Part shown: piece by piece, positions 1 to 9,857 of the stretch
How the letters are laid out: each line of letters begins with the position of its first letter
How positions within the stretch are numbered: the first letter of the stretch is position 1
From: Campylobacteraceae bacterium
Lineage (GTDB): Bacteria; Campylobacterota; Campylobacteria; Campylobacterales; Campylobacteraceae
Direction of reading: 5' to 3'
DNA: 37,632 nucleotides
Assembly: GCA_031263195.1 (NCBI GenBank)
Contig: JAISGD010000004.1
Coordinates: forward strand, 1-37,632
Position numbers and translations under genes: made by a program
Notes under the pieces: model-generated
Databases searched by the model: none
Told to the model about the DNA's origin: nothing
The model's input: the letters and a program-made list of their open reading frames with translations, nothing else

Positions 1-3000
1 ATCCACCAATACTACTGTAATTACCGATTTCTCATCAATTGAAAGATGAGTTGGATTAGCGGTTATGGATGTGTTGCCGCCATTTATGTCAATGCTGTTT
101 GAGTGGGTAAACTCTACACTCGTATTATTTTCTCCCAAATCGCCGTTTACTGTAAACGTCATATTCGCTAAACCCGCAACAGTCGAGTGAACGTACGCGG
201 TATGCGTTCCGTTGCCATTGTCTACAGCGGTAACATTAGCCGTAGCCGATATTTTTGAGACCGCGCCGTTTGTCAGCGTCATAGCGTCATTGGCGTTCAT
301 AAATATAACGACATCGTCTCCACCGGAATTTATCACATTTCCCGAACTATCCTTTAAAGTAACCGTTATGGTCGAATTATCGCCCGCCGTTTGAGTTGAC
401 GGTTCCGCCTTTATCTCGGATGTTTTTAAATCCGCGGTTAGACCGATATTTGTTATTTCACATTTTATAATATCATCGTACGTAGCGTTAATCTCAAACG
501 GAAATACGCCGCTTGTAGTCACCGTCGAGCTGTCTTTAGAGTTGGTACATTTTATATCTTTTTTATAGTGTTCCAAACTGCCGATACTTCCGCTCGCCAT
601 AGTTTGATTAAACAGATATGTTCCCGTCGCTGTCCCAAAAGCGTTTATTGAAGCGCTTGATTCGCCTATCATTGTTTGATTTGATTTCAAAGAGACATTA
701 GAAACATCGCTTATACTTATATTGAAGTTGTCATTGGCAAAAGCGCGATTAGCGATATTTGTCACAAACTCAAGAGTCGGTCGCACTCCGTACACTATAC
801 TACAAACTATATTTGACCCGTCCGCAACTTGATCGCCTTGTACGGTTATATCGCCGTTTGCGTTAAAATCTATATTTAAATTAGCCGAAGGATTGGAAGA
901 GCTTAGATCAACGCAATTTGTTTGAGATCGCATTAACTCAAACTGCGACGGAATTGACGATCCTGATATCACGACATCTTGACTTGCCGATTTTATAGCG
1001 TGAACAGTTCCGTCGTAAGGCTGAATGGTAAATACGTCGGAGGTTGTCGTCTCGAAAGTTCTTGTGTTGATTGAAGGAAAAGTCGCGTCTACATTTGAGA
1101 GATTAAACGAGAAATTTCCGATATCGTTAACGCTTTTTACGTTTAACCTTATCTGCTTTCCTGCGATGACGACTCTATAGTCCTCAACTTCGCCGTCAAA
1201 CGACCAAGGATAATCTTTTGTATCAACGTTATCCGCCGCGGATAAGTTTTTGACCGTACTAAATCTCGCCCTTATAAATGTATTTATCGCCGCTGCATTG
1301 CCTTTGGGCGAATAAGTAAACTCTATCGTATCGTCTGAAGCGCTGTTTAGATTATCAGCTATTTGCGTATCAAACGTATTGCTAAATTCTCCGCCCGATT
1401 TTGTTCCTATCCACGCGTTCAAATAAGCGCTACTTTTTAAAGTTCCATTTATGAGCGCTCGCATATTATATGTTTTGCCCGTCATCAAAACGGCATTTTG
1501 CAAAGGAAGTTCAACGCCGTCAATCGTAATAAACATACCATCATCAAAATCATCGCCGCTCGCGTTATCGCTTGTCTTCAAAGCACTGTCCGCGCTTACG
1601 CCATTTCCAAGATACGCGACAAGATTGCCTGAACTATCTTTAATGCCAAGATTGTGTATCGCTTCGCCGTAACTTGCCGGAGCGTCGCTTCTATCCAAAA
1701 TCGCCGTAAACGCGAAATTAGCGTGAACTACGGCTTTGTCCGTATCCATAAAAACTTTTGAATAATAGTTGGCGTTTGTTACGCCGTTATCTAAAGAATC
1801 AATACTATCGGCTCTCTTGCCGTAACATACGCGATCTTGATCGCTTCCTGTGCTATCGTCGCTTGTCAAATCCGTACAATAATTTGTCACGATATTTGTT
1901 CCGCCGATTTTATAAGAAAACGAGCCGCCAGAAGCCCAAGTTTGAGCGGCGTGCTCGCCGTTAATAGTAGGATTTTTCACTCTTATATAAAATTCGGCGC
2001 CTTTTATATCATTGACTATAAAACTATACGATCCTGAATCTTTTGTCGTTTGTTCTCCAAGCAGGTTATAGTTTTTATCGTAAAGTTGTACCGTTACGCC
2101 CGCTATGCCGCTTACTTTTTCACTGTCGCTTAAAGCCCCGTCGCCGTTAGCGTCGTTATAAACTTGACCCGTGATAAGCGGAACCAGTTGACAAGACGCC
2201 AAATCCGTAAAATTATAGCCATTGCCTATATCAGCGCTTTGACCGCTTACCGGATCTATCTCATAATTTTTTCCGCCGCCAAGAACATATACGCGACCAT
2301 TTAAAAACGCCATTCCTCCGGCTGTTATTAGGCTTGGATTGCCAAACGCGCCTTTTATCTCTACAACGGTGTCGTATTTTCCCGTCGTCATATTTAAACG
2401 CGTTAAATAATTGCTTGTGCCGTCTGTAGCTATAATGAAAGTGTTCCCTTCCGCGTCTATTATCATATCCGAAACCGCTTGACCTAAATCCGGTTCGGAA
2501 TCATCCTCTTTTGAAAAGCTAAGAGATCTTGTAGTTCTCTTTGAACCGTCTATAACTGTTATTTTAAACGAACCGTCGGAGAGTTTATCGTTCCAGGCAG
2601 ACGATAGATAAAGATCGCCGGTAAGCTGATTTACCTCTCCGCCGGCAGACTCTCTTTTTGGAGCGTTAGCTGAATTATAATTGAAAGCCCAAAGTGTAAT
2701 ATTGTCGAGAGAAACGGGAGTAATAAAATAACTTATCCTCTTACTAATACTAGCATTATTGTCATACGTTGTCCAATCATGATATTTCCACCTGTATACT
2801 CTAATATTGCTACTATCAGGTCCATACCCAATAGCAAGCGTAGAATTTGCAAAATTATCAGGTGTTGGTTTTGACTGACTAAGTTCTGTAAAAATTATGC
2901 CTGTATCTATAAAAGCACTATCGCCACTATTTATATTGGCTGACGTCATACTTTTATACTGATATACCTTGCTACTCTTATTATCAGGAGTATTCATTAT

Positions 3001-3165
3001 GCCATAAACGCTGTCACAGTTAAAATCATAAGCATTCGCACATGTAACAAATGCCAAAGAGGCAAAAAAAGTCGCGGCAATCTTTTTATTAAAAAATTTT
3101 TGTCTAAAATTATTAAAACTTGGTACTAATGGCTTTAATATCGAATTTAAGCAATAATAAATCAT
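1..3165 (-). CDS. Large secreted multidomain adhesin-like protein (C-terminus outside window)
   Basis: The minus-strand frame is open from ATG at 3165 to the left edge (1055 codons, no stop), so this is the N-terminal part of a longer protein. A clear ribosome site, GGAG, lies 6 bases before the ATG. About 28 mostly polar residues precede a hydrophobic signal core ending in CANA (cleavage near residue 45). Residues ~165-325 look like a propeller-type region. Residues ~328-400 match an SdrD-B/Cna-B-like domain (GQVYNDANGDG, then a GVTVQLYD strand). Residues ~440-665 match a GEVED-type domain ending in GEVEDYRV. A cysteine-containing SpaA-like region follows, then an invasin-like Ig (Big_1) domain at ~915-1010 and the start of another. 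Such proteins are usually surface adhesins. Binding partner and secretion route cannot be told without the C-terminus. Confidence 0.8.
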   Translation of the reverse strand, partial: MIYYCLNSILKPLVPSFNNFRQKFFNKKIAATFFASLAFVTCANAYDFNCDSVYGIMNTPDNKSSKVYQYKSMTSANINSGDSAFIDTGIIFTELSQSKPTPDNFANSTLAIGYGPDSSNIRVYRWKYHDWTTYDNNASISKRISYFITPVSLDNITLWAFNYNSANAPKRESAGGEVNQLTGDLYLSSAWNDKLSDGSFKITVIDGSKRTTRSLSFSKEDDSEPDLGQAVSDMIIDAEGNTFIIATDGTSNYLTRLNMTTGKYDTVVEIKGAFGNPSLITAGGMAFLNGRVYVLGGGKNYEIDPVSGQSADIGNGYNFTDLASCQLVPLITGQVYNDANGDGALSDSEKVSGIAGVTVQLYDKNYNLLGEQTTKDSGSYSFIVNDIKGAEFYIRVKNPTINGEHAAQTWASGGSFSYKIGGTNIVTNYCTDLTSDDSTGSDQDRVCYGKRADSIDSLDNGVTNANYYSKVFMDTDKAVVHANFAFTAILDRSDAPASYGEAIHNLGIKDSSGNLVAYLGNGVSADSALKTSDNASGDDFDDGMFITIDGVELPLQNAVLMTGKTYNMRALINGTLKSSAYLNAWIGTKSGGEFSNTFDTQIADNLNSASDDTIEFTYSPKGNAAAINTFIRARFSTVKNLSAADNVDTKDYPWSFDGEVEDYRVVIAGKQIRLNVKSVNDIGNFSFNLSNVDATFPSINTRTFETTTSDVFTIQPYDGTVHAIKSASQDVVISGSSIPSQFELMRSQTNCVDLSSSNPSANLNIDFNANGDITVQGDQVADGSNIVCSIVYGVRPTLEFVTNIANRAFANDNFNISISDVSNVSLKSNQTMIGESSASINAFGTATGTYLFNQTMASGSIGSLEHYKKDIKCTNSKDSSTVTTSGVFPFEINATYDDIIKCEITNIGLTADLKTSEIKAEPSTQTAGDNSTITVTLKDSSGNVINSGGDDVVIFMNANDAMTLTNGAVSKISATANVTAVDNGNGTHTAYVHSTVAGLANMTFTVNGDLGENNTSVEFTHSNSIDINGGNTSITANPTHLSIDEKSVITVVLVD

Positions 3166-3522
3166 TAATTCTCCTTATGTCGTTATAAACTTTATTAAAA
3201 TAATCCGTATATTTATGATGTGCAGAATAAATCACATATAAGCTTTGTAGGGATTTTTATTGATACAAATATGCAATTATACGGACTACTTAATTGTATT
3301 GATTATCTATCAATAAACTAACTGTTTTATTACGACAAGCTTAAGCTTTAATAAAAAATTGATGATTCATAATGAAAATTTATAAATCACGCTTTCATGG
3401 CAATAATAATATTTTTGTTTATCTTATATTAATCATGATTTTCCTAAAATCTTTTTAAAATCTTGTGCTTTAAAGAAAACTTTTGCTAGAATATATTTTC
3501 TAAATTCTACATCGGAAACTTT
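3166..3522. other. Divergent intergenic region between adhesin and kpsM
   Basis: This is a 357-base AT-rich gap that must hold the promoters of the adhesin gene (leftward) and the kps operon (rightward). I see a kps promoter candidate at its right end and a 12-base perfect palindrome, AAGCTTAAGCTT, at 3337-3348. I see no coding region or RNA gene in it. Confidence 0.6.
3463..3492 (+). promoter_or_regulatory. Candidate sigma-70 promoter of the kps operon
   Basis: A -35-like TTGTGC (3463-3468) is followed after 18 bases by TAGAAT (3487-3492). The latter is preceded by TGC, giving an extended -10. It lies 30 bases before the kpsM start. The call rests on sequence likeness only. Confidence 0.5.
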
Positions 3523-4320
3523 ATGAAAAGAAAAGCGGTTTATAGCTCGCCTTTTAGGCAATTTTTACTTGTTATTCTTGCATTGTTTTTAAGAGAGCTT
3601 AAGACACGTTTTGGACGGGTACGATTTGGTGTTTTTTGGACAATAGCAGAGCCGATGGTACATATAGTCATTTTACTGTTTATATTCGTATTTATACGCG
3701 GCCGTATGATGCCACAAGTACCGTTTGAACTTTTTTTGATAACCGGTTTAATACCGTTTTTCTTATTTAGACATATAGTGACAGGACTTATGGCGAGTAT
3801 AGACGCTAATAAATCGCTTTTTGCTTACACACCTGTAAAACCAATAGATACTTATATCACAAGGACTATTTTGGAAGTTGTCATCTATATAGTAATATTT
3901 GTGATTATTATACTTGGCTTCGGCTTTTGGGGCGGGCTTGACGTAAGTGTATCAAATCCACTTGGGGTTTTAGCGATATTTGCTATCATTGTATTGACGG
4001 GGTTTTCGTTTGGAGTTCTTGCAAGTATTTTGCATAGTATTTTTCCTGCGACAAAAATGGTAGTAAGTATCATAATGCTGCCTTTGTACTTTTTATCCGC
4101 CATCATGTATCCTTTATGGATCATACCAAGTCAATATGTAGAGTACCTCAAATACAATCCGATCTTACATTTGATAGAACTTTTCAGACGAAACTACTTT
4201 TCGCACTACCCGCAAATTGACGGCATAAACATTTTTTATCCTTTAAGTGTAACTTTGGGTGCGCTTTTCATAGGACTCTACCTTTATCGTGTGCGTCGTT
4301 TCGCATTGGCGGCAAAATGA
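3523..4320 (+). CDS. kpsM: Capsule polysaccharide ABC exporter, permease KpsM
   Basis: This 265-residue ABC-2-type membrane protein has about six hydrophobic segments. The N-terminal region LRELKTRFGRVRFGVFW is characteristic of KpsM/Wzm-type polysaccharide exporters. It would form the inner-membrane channel that moves lipid-linked capsule polysaccharide to the periplasm, driven by KpsT. It is first in a six-gene operon, and its stop overlaps the kpsT start by 4 bases (ATGA), so translation is probably coupled. The length is usual for the family. The ribosome site is weak (GGAAAC), which is common for the phylum. Confidence 0.93.
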   Translation: MKRKAVYSSPFRQFLLVILALFLRELKTRFGRVRFGVFWTIAEPMVHIVILLFIFVFIRGRMMPQVPFELFLITGLIPFFLFRHIVTGLMASIDANKSLFAYTPVKPIDTYITRTILEVVIYIVIFVIIILGFGFWGGLDVSVSNPLGVLAIFAIIVLTGFSFGVLASILHSIFPATKMVVSIIMLPLYFLSAIMYPLWIIPSQYVEYLKYNPILHLIELFRRNYFSHYPQIDGINIFYPLSVTLGALFIGLYLYRVRRFALAAK

Positions 4321-4979
4321 TAAAATTGGACAATCTGACCAAATCATATCCTTTAGAAAACGGACGATATTATGTCTTTAGAAATTTATCATTTGAGTTT
4401 CCTGAGGGCGCAAATATAGGACTTATCGGTCCAAACGGCGCAGGAAAATCAACTCTCATGAATATCTTAGGCGGTACCGATATACCGGATAGCGGCAAGG
4501 TTATAACAAACAAATCCATATCATGGCCCGTTGGTCTTGGAGGAGGTTTGCAAGGTTCTTTGAGCGCACGGGACAATGTCAAATTTGTCGCGAGAGTTTA
4601 CGGATTTACAGGCAAAAAAATGGTAGAGAAAGTCAAATATGTAGAAGAGTTTGCAGAAATAGGCGAATTTTTTGACCAGCCTGTAAAAACATACTCTTCA
4701 GGAATGAGAGCACGAATCACTTTTGGACTCAGTATGGCTTTTGATTTCGACTACTACCTTATAGATGAGGCAGGAGCGGTAGGCGACGCTTCATTTAAAA
4801 AAAAGAGTTCGGTTGTATATCAAGAAAAATTGAATAAATCTAATGTTATCATTGTGTCCCATAATATGGGTGAAATACGGTCTTTGTGCGACTATGTCAT
4901 AGTCTTTAACGCTGGAAAAGCTCAAATTTTTAACAATGTAGAAGATGGAATCAAAATGTATTCAAGTTTAAAAAGGTAA
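4317..4979 (+). CDS. kpsT: Capsule polysaccharide ABC exporter, ATPase KpsT
   Basis: This is a 220-residue ABC ATPase, the usual KpsT length. Walker A is GPNGAGKST (38-46). The signature is the KpsT-type SSGMRAR (127-133) rather than LSGGQ. Walker B is YYLIDEA (146-152), with catalytic Glu151, and the switch histidine is in VSHN (His182). It would pair with KpsM to power export of lipid-linked capsule. It overlaps kpsM by 4 bases and ends 8 bases before kpsE. There is no C-terminal carbohydrate-binding extension of the Wzt type, which fits a group 2/KpsT exporter with a conserved glycolipid terminus. Confidence 0.95.
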   Translation: MIKLDNLTKSYPLENGRYYVFRNLSFEFPEGANIGLIGPNGAGKSTLMNILGGTDIPDSGKVITNKSISWPVGLGGGLQGSLSARDNVKFVARVYGFTGKKMVEKVKYVEEFAEIGEFFDQPVKTYSSGMRARITFGLSMAFDFDYYLIDEAGAVGDASFKKKSSVVYQEKLNKSNVIIVSHNMGEIRSLCDYVIVFNAGKAQIFNNVEDGIKMYSSLKR

Positions 4980-4987
4980 ACAGCGTA

Positions 4988-6214
4988 ATGAGCAAATTAT
5001 CCAAATTTATCAAACGTCCTCATCTGTTTTTTAAAGACGCTTATCTTAAAAGAACCGATAAAGTAGAAGAATTGGCAGAATTTACACAAAAAACACGCCA
5101 ATCGATGATAAATGCTCATAAAGCCGGAGTATGGTTTTTGAGCAAGAGCTTCATCGCTATCGTCATTATCCCATTTACGCTGGCTGTTTTTTACTATCTA
5201 TTTTTTGCTGCCGATAGATACGTGAGTGAAAATATTATCTCCATAAGACAAGCTAAAGAGTCATCTATTGCCGGTGCCGGAGGACTTGCCGCACTTGTCG
5301 GGATAAATCCGAGCTCAAAAGAAGATATGCTCTATTTAAAAGAGTATATACATTCGCTTGATATGCTGAAAACCTTAGAAAAAGAGTTGAATCTGCGAGA
5401 AATATACAGCAAAAAGAAATTCGACTTTCTGTACCGCTTTTACAACTTTTTATCACAAGAGGATTTTTTAAAGTATTATCAAAATAGAGTTGAAATAATA
5501 TATGATGATATGAGCGGACTTTTAAAGATAAACACAGAAGCGTTTACACCAAAAGACGCGCATGACCTTTCAATTCTTATATTAAAACATAGCGAGTCTT
5601 TCGTGAATGAACTCTCTCACGCTATGTCGCGGAAACAGTTTGAATTTGCCGAAATAGAGTTTAAAAAAGCCGAGGAGAGATTTAGCAGGGCAAAAGAAAC
5701 ACTTTTAGCTTTTCAAAATCAATATGGTATTTTAAATCCAATAGAATATGCTCAATCCCGTGCCGGTTTAGTATGGGAATTTGAGGTACAGCTTGCGAAA
5801 AAAGAGGCTGAATTGTCAGCTATCACAGCATATCTGCAAGAAAGCGCCCCCCAAGTCATAACCCTCAAAAACGAAATCAATGCACTAAAGGCTCAAATAG
5901 AAAAAGGTGTGGACAGAGTTACTAAAAAGTCCGACAATGCGTCCAACACTCTAGCTTCCGAATATCAAACTTTGGCTATAGAAGCAAATTTTTCCGAAGA
6001 ACTTTATAAGCTATCACTCCAAGCGATAGAACAAGCTCGTATAGAGAGTACAAAACAGATAAAATATCTGTCTGTAGTACAACAGCCTTCAACACCTGAA
6101 AGTGCAAAATACCCGCGCAAAATCTACAATCTCATAACTCTGCTTGCCGTTTTGTTTCTGCTTTACGGCATAACGCAATTGATAAAAGCTACTATAGAGG
6201 ACCATAAATACTAA
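4988..6214 (+). CDS. kpsE: Capsule export inner-membrane/periplasmic protein KpsE
   Basis: This 408-residue protein has the polysaccharide co-polymerase layout of KpsE. It has one transmembrane segment near residues 54-73, a long periplasmic region rich in Lys/Glu/Ala with coiled-coil character (~205-330), and a second transmembrane segment near 382-400 preceded by a Pro-containing YPRKIYN stretch. It is anchored in the inner membrane and is thought to link the KpsMT exporter to the KpsD outer-membrane component. Its stop overlaps the kpsD start by one base (TAATG). The ~45 cytoplasmic residues before the first membrane segment are rich in Lys/Arg. Confidence 0.9.
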   Translation: MSKLSKFIKRPHLFFKDAYLKRTDKVEELAEFTQKTRQSMINAHKAGVWFLSKSFIAIVIIPFTLAVFYYLFFAADRYVSENIISIRQAKESSIAGAGGLAALVGINPSSKEDMLYLKEYIHSLDMLKTLEKELNLREIYSKKKFDFLYRFYNFLSQEDFLKYYQNRVEIIYDDMSGLLKINTEAFTPKDAHDLSILILKHSESFVNELSHAMSRKQFEFAEIEFKKAEERFSRAKETLLAFQNQYGILNPIEYAQSRAGLVWEFEVQLAKKEAELSAITAYLQESAPQVITLKNEINALKAQIEKGVDRVTKKSDNASNTLASEYQTLAIEANFSEELYKLSLQAIEQARIESTKQIKYLSVVQQPSTPESAKYPRKIYNLITLLAVLFLLYGITQLIKATIEDHKY

Positions 6215-7821
6215 TGAAAAAATTGATTTTACTGCCACTTTTGGCGCTATTTTGTTTCGCCGCCATAGATACGGGCGCAATAACGACCATAGACAATAAC
6301 GACAGCGTGAACCCATCAAACGACATATTCGGTTCGCATCTCTTTAGCGGGAGCTTTGCTAATGTCAAACAGCATGCATACAACCCCGATTATCGTCTTA
6401 ATATTGGTGATGTAGTGCTTTTAAAAATGTGGGGGGCTTTTGAGTATGAACAGGCTTTAAGTATCGACTCGCAAGGAAATATCTTTGTCCCAAAAGTAGG
6501 CGTAGTAAAACTTCTCGGCGTGCGAAACGCGGATATAGTCTCCGTAATAACCAAAGAGGTTAAAAAGATATATAAAGACAATGTCTTTATATATGCGGAT
6601 ATGGATGTGTATCAAAGCGTTTCTGTTTTTGTGACGGGCAATGTCAATAAGCCTGGACTCTATGAGGGATTAAGTTCAGACTCTCTGGTGCAGTATCTTG
6701 ATAAAGCCAAAGGTATCAATTCCAAATACGGAAGCTTTAGAAAAATCACTATCTTAAGAAATAATCAGCCGATTAAAAAGATAGATTTGTATGATTTTTT
6801 GCTTAACGGAAAAGTGGATTTTTTCGCGTTTAGAAGCGGAGATGTTATCCTTGTGGACAGTATCGGCTCATATGTAAGCGCACAAGGCGAGGTACTAAGA
6901 CCGTTTAGATTTGAAGCTACGGAACCGTTTATGACATTAAGAGACTTAGCTGATTTAAGCGGTATAAAACCTACGGCTACAAATGCCGTTGTAAAAAGTT
7001 ACAGAACATATAATCGCTTAAATATCAACTTTTATCATTTAAATGAGTTTAAAAGCGTTCTGCTGCTTCCCGGAGATGAAGTGGAGTTTTTGCCGGAACA
7101 TTCGGCCGATGAGATAAGAGTCAGTGTTGAGGGTGAACACAACGGAATGCGTACCATAGTACTCAAAAAAGGTTCTACACTGCAAGACTTGAAAGATGGT
7201 CTTAAATTAAACGCCCAATCCAACATCAATGCTATGCAACTCTTTAGGATAAGCGTCGCCAAAACACAAAAAAACCTTATAGACGCACAGCTTAAAGAGC
7301 TTGAGACATTAGCCTTAACAACACCGTCTGTTTCTCCGGAAGAGGCCAGCACAAGAGCGCAAGAGACAAAAGCGATACTGGAATTTATCGAAAGAGCCAA
7401 AAAGGTTCAGCCAAAAGGTCAGATAACTATTAATGAAAAAACAGCACTTAAGAGCATAGTCCTTGAAGAAGGAGACGTTATCAATATTCCAACTCTTGGT
7501 AATATAGTCATAGTACAAGGCGAAGTCGGCGTACCCGGAGCTTTTACGTATATCAAAGGGCAAAACATTGATGAATATATCAAACTTGCCGGAGGACTTA
7601 GCAGCAGAGCCAATAAAAACAATATCTTAGTCATCAAAGCAAGCGGTAAAGCACAAAGTTACGATGCATCGTTTCTTTCATTCGGCAAGCCCAATATAGA
7701 CGATGGGGATTCTATACTTGTTTTACCGAAAGCGGAAGGAAAAACGCTGCAACTTACCAATCTCGTAACACGCATATTGTATCAGATAGCTGTAGCGACA
7801 AAAGTAATACTTGACATATGA
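6214..7821 (+). CDS. kpsD: Capsule export outer-membrane/periplasmic protein KpsD (Wza-like)
   Basis: This 535-residue protein has a cleavable signal peptide (MKKLILLPLLALFCFAA). Near residues 55-140 is a polysaccharide export domain (DYRLNIGDVVLLKMWG, then IFVPKVGVVKLLG). Several SLBB-type segments follow, for example VFVTGNVNKPGLYEG at ~145 and VIVQGEVGVPGAFTYIKG at ~430. KpsD/Wza proteins form the exit path for capsule across the outer membrane. I see no clean lipobox, so it is probably not acylated, like E. coli KpsD and unlike Wza. It overlaps kpsC by 4 bases. Confidence 0.92.
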   Translation: MKKLILLPLLALFCFAAIDTGAITTIDNNDSVNPSNDIFGSHLFSGSFANVKQHAYNPDYRLNIGDVVLLKMWGAFEYEQALSIDSQGNIFVPKVGVVKLLGVRNADIVSVITKEVKKIYKDNVFIYADMDVYQSVSVFVTGNVNKPGLYEGLSSDSLVQYLDKAKGINSKYGSFRKITILRNNQPIKKIDLYDFLLNGKVDFFAFRSGDVILVDSIGSYVSAQGEVLRPFRFEATEPFMTLRDLADLSGIKPTATNAVVKSYRTYNRLNINFYHLNEFKSVLLLPGDEVEFLPEHSADEIRVSVEGEHNGMRTIVLKKGSTLQDLKDGLKLNAQSNINAMQLFRISVAKTQKNLIDAQLKELETLALTTPSVSPEEASTRAQETKAILEFIERAKKVQPKGQITINEKTALKSIVLEEGDVINIPTLGNIVIVQGEVGVPGAFTYIKGQNIDEYIKLAGGLSSRANKNNILVIKASGKAQSYDASFLSFGKPNIDDGDSILVLPKAEGKTLQLTNLVTRILYQIAVATKVILDI

Positions 7822-9857
7822 TTTTTTCAACTTCGAGAGAGCTTATAAAAAATGTAAGCCATTTTTTAGAGATCCGGCAATGCTTATTTTGGACACATAA
7901 GAACGGCGGACAATTTTACGGTTGGGGCAGAAGAAATTCTGGCTTGAAAGCTGTTAAATTAGCTGACAAATATAATGGGAAATTTGTGTTGTTAGAGGAC
8001 GGTTTTATCCGTTCTATCGGCCTTGGCAGTCAACAATCACCATCATTTAGCATCATAGAAGACGATGTAGGGATTTACTACGACGCGACACAGCCAAGCA
8101 AACTGGAAAATATTTTAAACAGTTATGAATTTGACGAAAATATATTGAACGAAGCCGGTTTGGCGATAGAGAGAATTAAAAAATATAATATCTCAAAATA
8201 CAACTGCTCTAAAGAGGCTGGTGCAGATTTTTTTCCAAATAACGGCAAAAAAAGAGTCTTGATCATATCGCAGACAAAAGATGATAAATCAGTCGCTTAC
8301 GGGCTTGGCAACTATATATCCACTATTAATCTGATATATACGGCATATAAGGAAAATAAAGATGCAGACATATATCTCAAAATCCATCCGGAAGCCTTAA
8401 AAGGCAGCAAAAAATCCGATATTTTAAAGCGCAATATACCGCCGTTTTGCAAAGTGATAGAAGATGATATAAATCCCATCTCTTTGCTCAAACTCATAGA
8501 TAAAGTTTATACAAAAACTTCGCAAATGGGCTTTGATGCATTGATTTTAGGCAAAGAATGTGTCTGTTTCGGCTTACCGTTTTATGCCGGTTGGGGTGTG
8601 AGCGATGACAGAGCTGTATGTAAAAGAAGAGTAAAAAAACGAACTGTCTTGGAAATTTTTGCCGCCGCTTATATACTATATACAAGATATTTTGACCCGT
8701 ATAACAGAAGAGATTTAACGCTTTTAGAGACAATTGACGAGATTGCTAAAATCAAAAGTGAAAATAGACACAAAAACGGCTTCTTTTTCGGATTTTCAAG
8801 ATGGAAACATAATTTTATTAAGCCGTTTTTTGCCAAAGAGCAGTTTGCAAATCTCAAATTTATCAATCCGCTATTTGGCAGCAATCACCTAAAAATAGCG
8901 CAGAAACTTGGACTTGATGAAAACTCACTTATTTATATTTGGGGTAAAAAGCCGTTTACTGAAGTAAAAGAGTTCGCTAAGCAAAAATCTATCCCGACTT
9001 TCTGTGTAGAAGACGGCTTTATAAGATCTATAGATCTCGGTTCGGATTTGACAAAACCATACTCTTTGGTCGTTGACAGGTACGGTATCTACTTTGATGC
9101 GACGAATAAAAGCGAACTGGAAGAGATATTAAATAAAACCGTTTTTGATAAAGATGTATTAAAAACCGCTGAAAAAGTAATGGAGTTTTTGGTAAAAAAC
9201 CATATTTCAAAATATAATATCGATAAGGATAGAGTGATAAAGATAAACGCTGATAAAAAAATTATCTTTGTTCCGGGTCAAGTCGATGATGACGCTTCAA
9301 TCATTTATGGCAGTCAGGGTATGTCAAATATCGAGCTTTTGAAAAAAGTGCGCGAAGCAAATATTAACAGTTTCATTATATATAAGCCTCACCCTGATGT
9401 TATAGTAAAAAACCGCATAGGAAAATTAAACGAAAAAAAAATACTTCTATATGCGGATGCCGTTATCAAAAATATTTCGCCGGACAGTCTGTTTAAAGTA
9501 TGTGATGAAGTTCATACGATAACGTCCCTTACGGGATTTGAAGCGCTTTTAAGAGGTAAAAAAGTAGTAACATACGGTATGCCTTTTTATGCCGGCTGGG
9601 GACTGACACGCGATAATCTGACAAATAGCAGAAGGGTGCGAAAATTAACGCTTCAAGAGTTGGTAGCAGGCGTTCTTATCGTATATCCGCGCTATATCCA
9701 CCCAAAAACAGATAAACTTTGCAATATAATGATATTTTTAAAAAGTTTAAATGAAGAGAAAATGAGATATAATGCCGTCGGAAAAAACAGGAAGGGAGAA
9801 CTGTTAAGATTTGTCGTGCGCAAAGCACAAATGTTATACCGGATATTCAAACAATGA
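7818..9857 (+). CDS. kpsC: Capsule Kdo-linker glycosyltransferase KpsC (two-domain)
   Basis: This 679-residue protein matches the full length of KpsC and shows its internal duplication. EDGFIRSIGLGS (60-71) is repeated as EDGFIRSIDLGS (~398-409). GLPFYAGWG (~252-260) is repeated as GMPFYAGWG (~586-594). KpsC carries two beta-Kdo transferase domains that alternate linkages while extending the poly-Kdo linker on lyso-phosphatidylglycerol, the conserved anchor of ABC-exported capsules. Both halves look intact. It sits between kpsD and kpsS with 4-base overlaps on both sides. The enzyme acts at the cytoplasmic face of the inner membrane. Confidence 0.94.
   Translation: MIFSTSRELIKNVSHFLEIRQCLFWTHKNGGQFYGWGRRNSGLKAVKLADKYNGKFVLLEDGFIRSIGLGSQQSPSFSIIEDDVGIYYDATQPSKLENILNSYEFDENILNEAGLAIERIKKYNISKYNCSKEAGADFFPNNGKKRVLIISQTKDDKSVAYGLGNYISTINLIYTAYKENKDADIYLKIHPEALKGSKKSDILKRNIPPFCKVIEDDINPISLLKLIDKVYTKTSQMGFDALILGKECVCFGLPFYAGWGVSDDRAVCKRRVKKRTVLEIFAAAYILYTRYFDPYNRRDLTLLETIDEIAKIKSENRHKNGFFFGFSRWKHNFIKPFFAKEQFANLKFINPLFGSNHLKIAQKLGLDENSLIYIWGKKPFTEVKEFAKQKSIPTFCVEDGFIRSIDLGSDLTKPYSLVVDRYGIYFDATNKSELEEILNKTVFDKDVLKTAEKVMEFLVKNHISKYNIDKDRVIKINADKKIIFVPGQVDDDASIIYGSQGMSNIELLKKVREANINSFIIYKPHPDVIVKNRIGKLNEKKILLYADAVIKNISPDSLFKVCDEVHTITSLTGFEALLRGKKVVTYGMPFYAGWGLTRDNLTNSRRVRKLTLQELVAGVLIVYPRYIHPKTDKLCNIMIFLKSLNEEKMRYNAVGKNRKGELLRFVVRKAQMLYRIFKQ

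Noticed and set aside
1451-2037. Plus-strand frames inside the adhesin region
   Set aside because: They are antisense to the continuous 1055-codon minus-strand frame, which has a signal peptide and recognisable domains.
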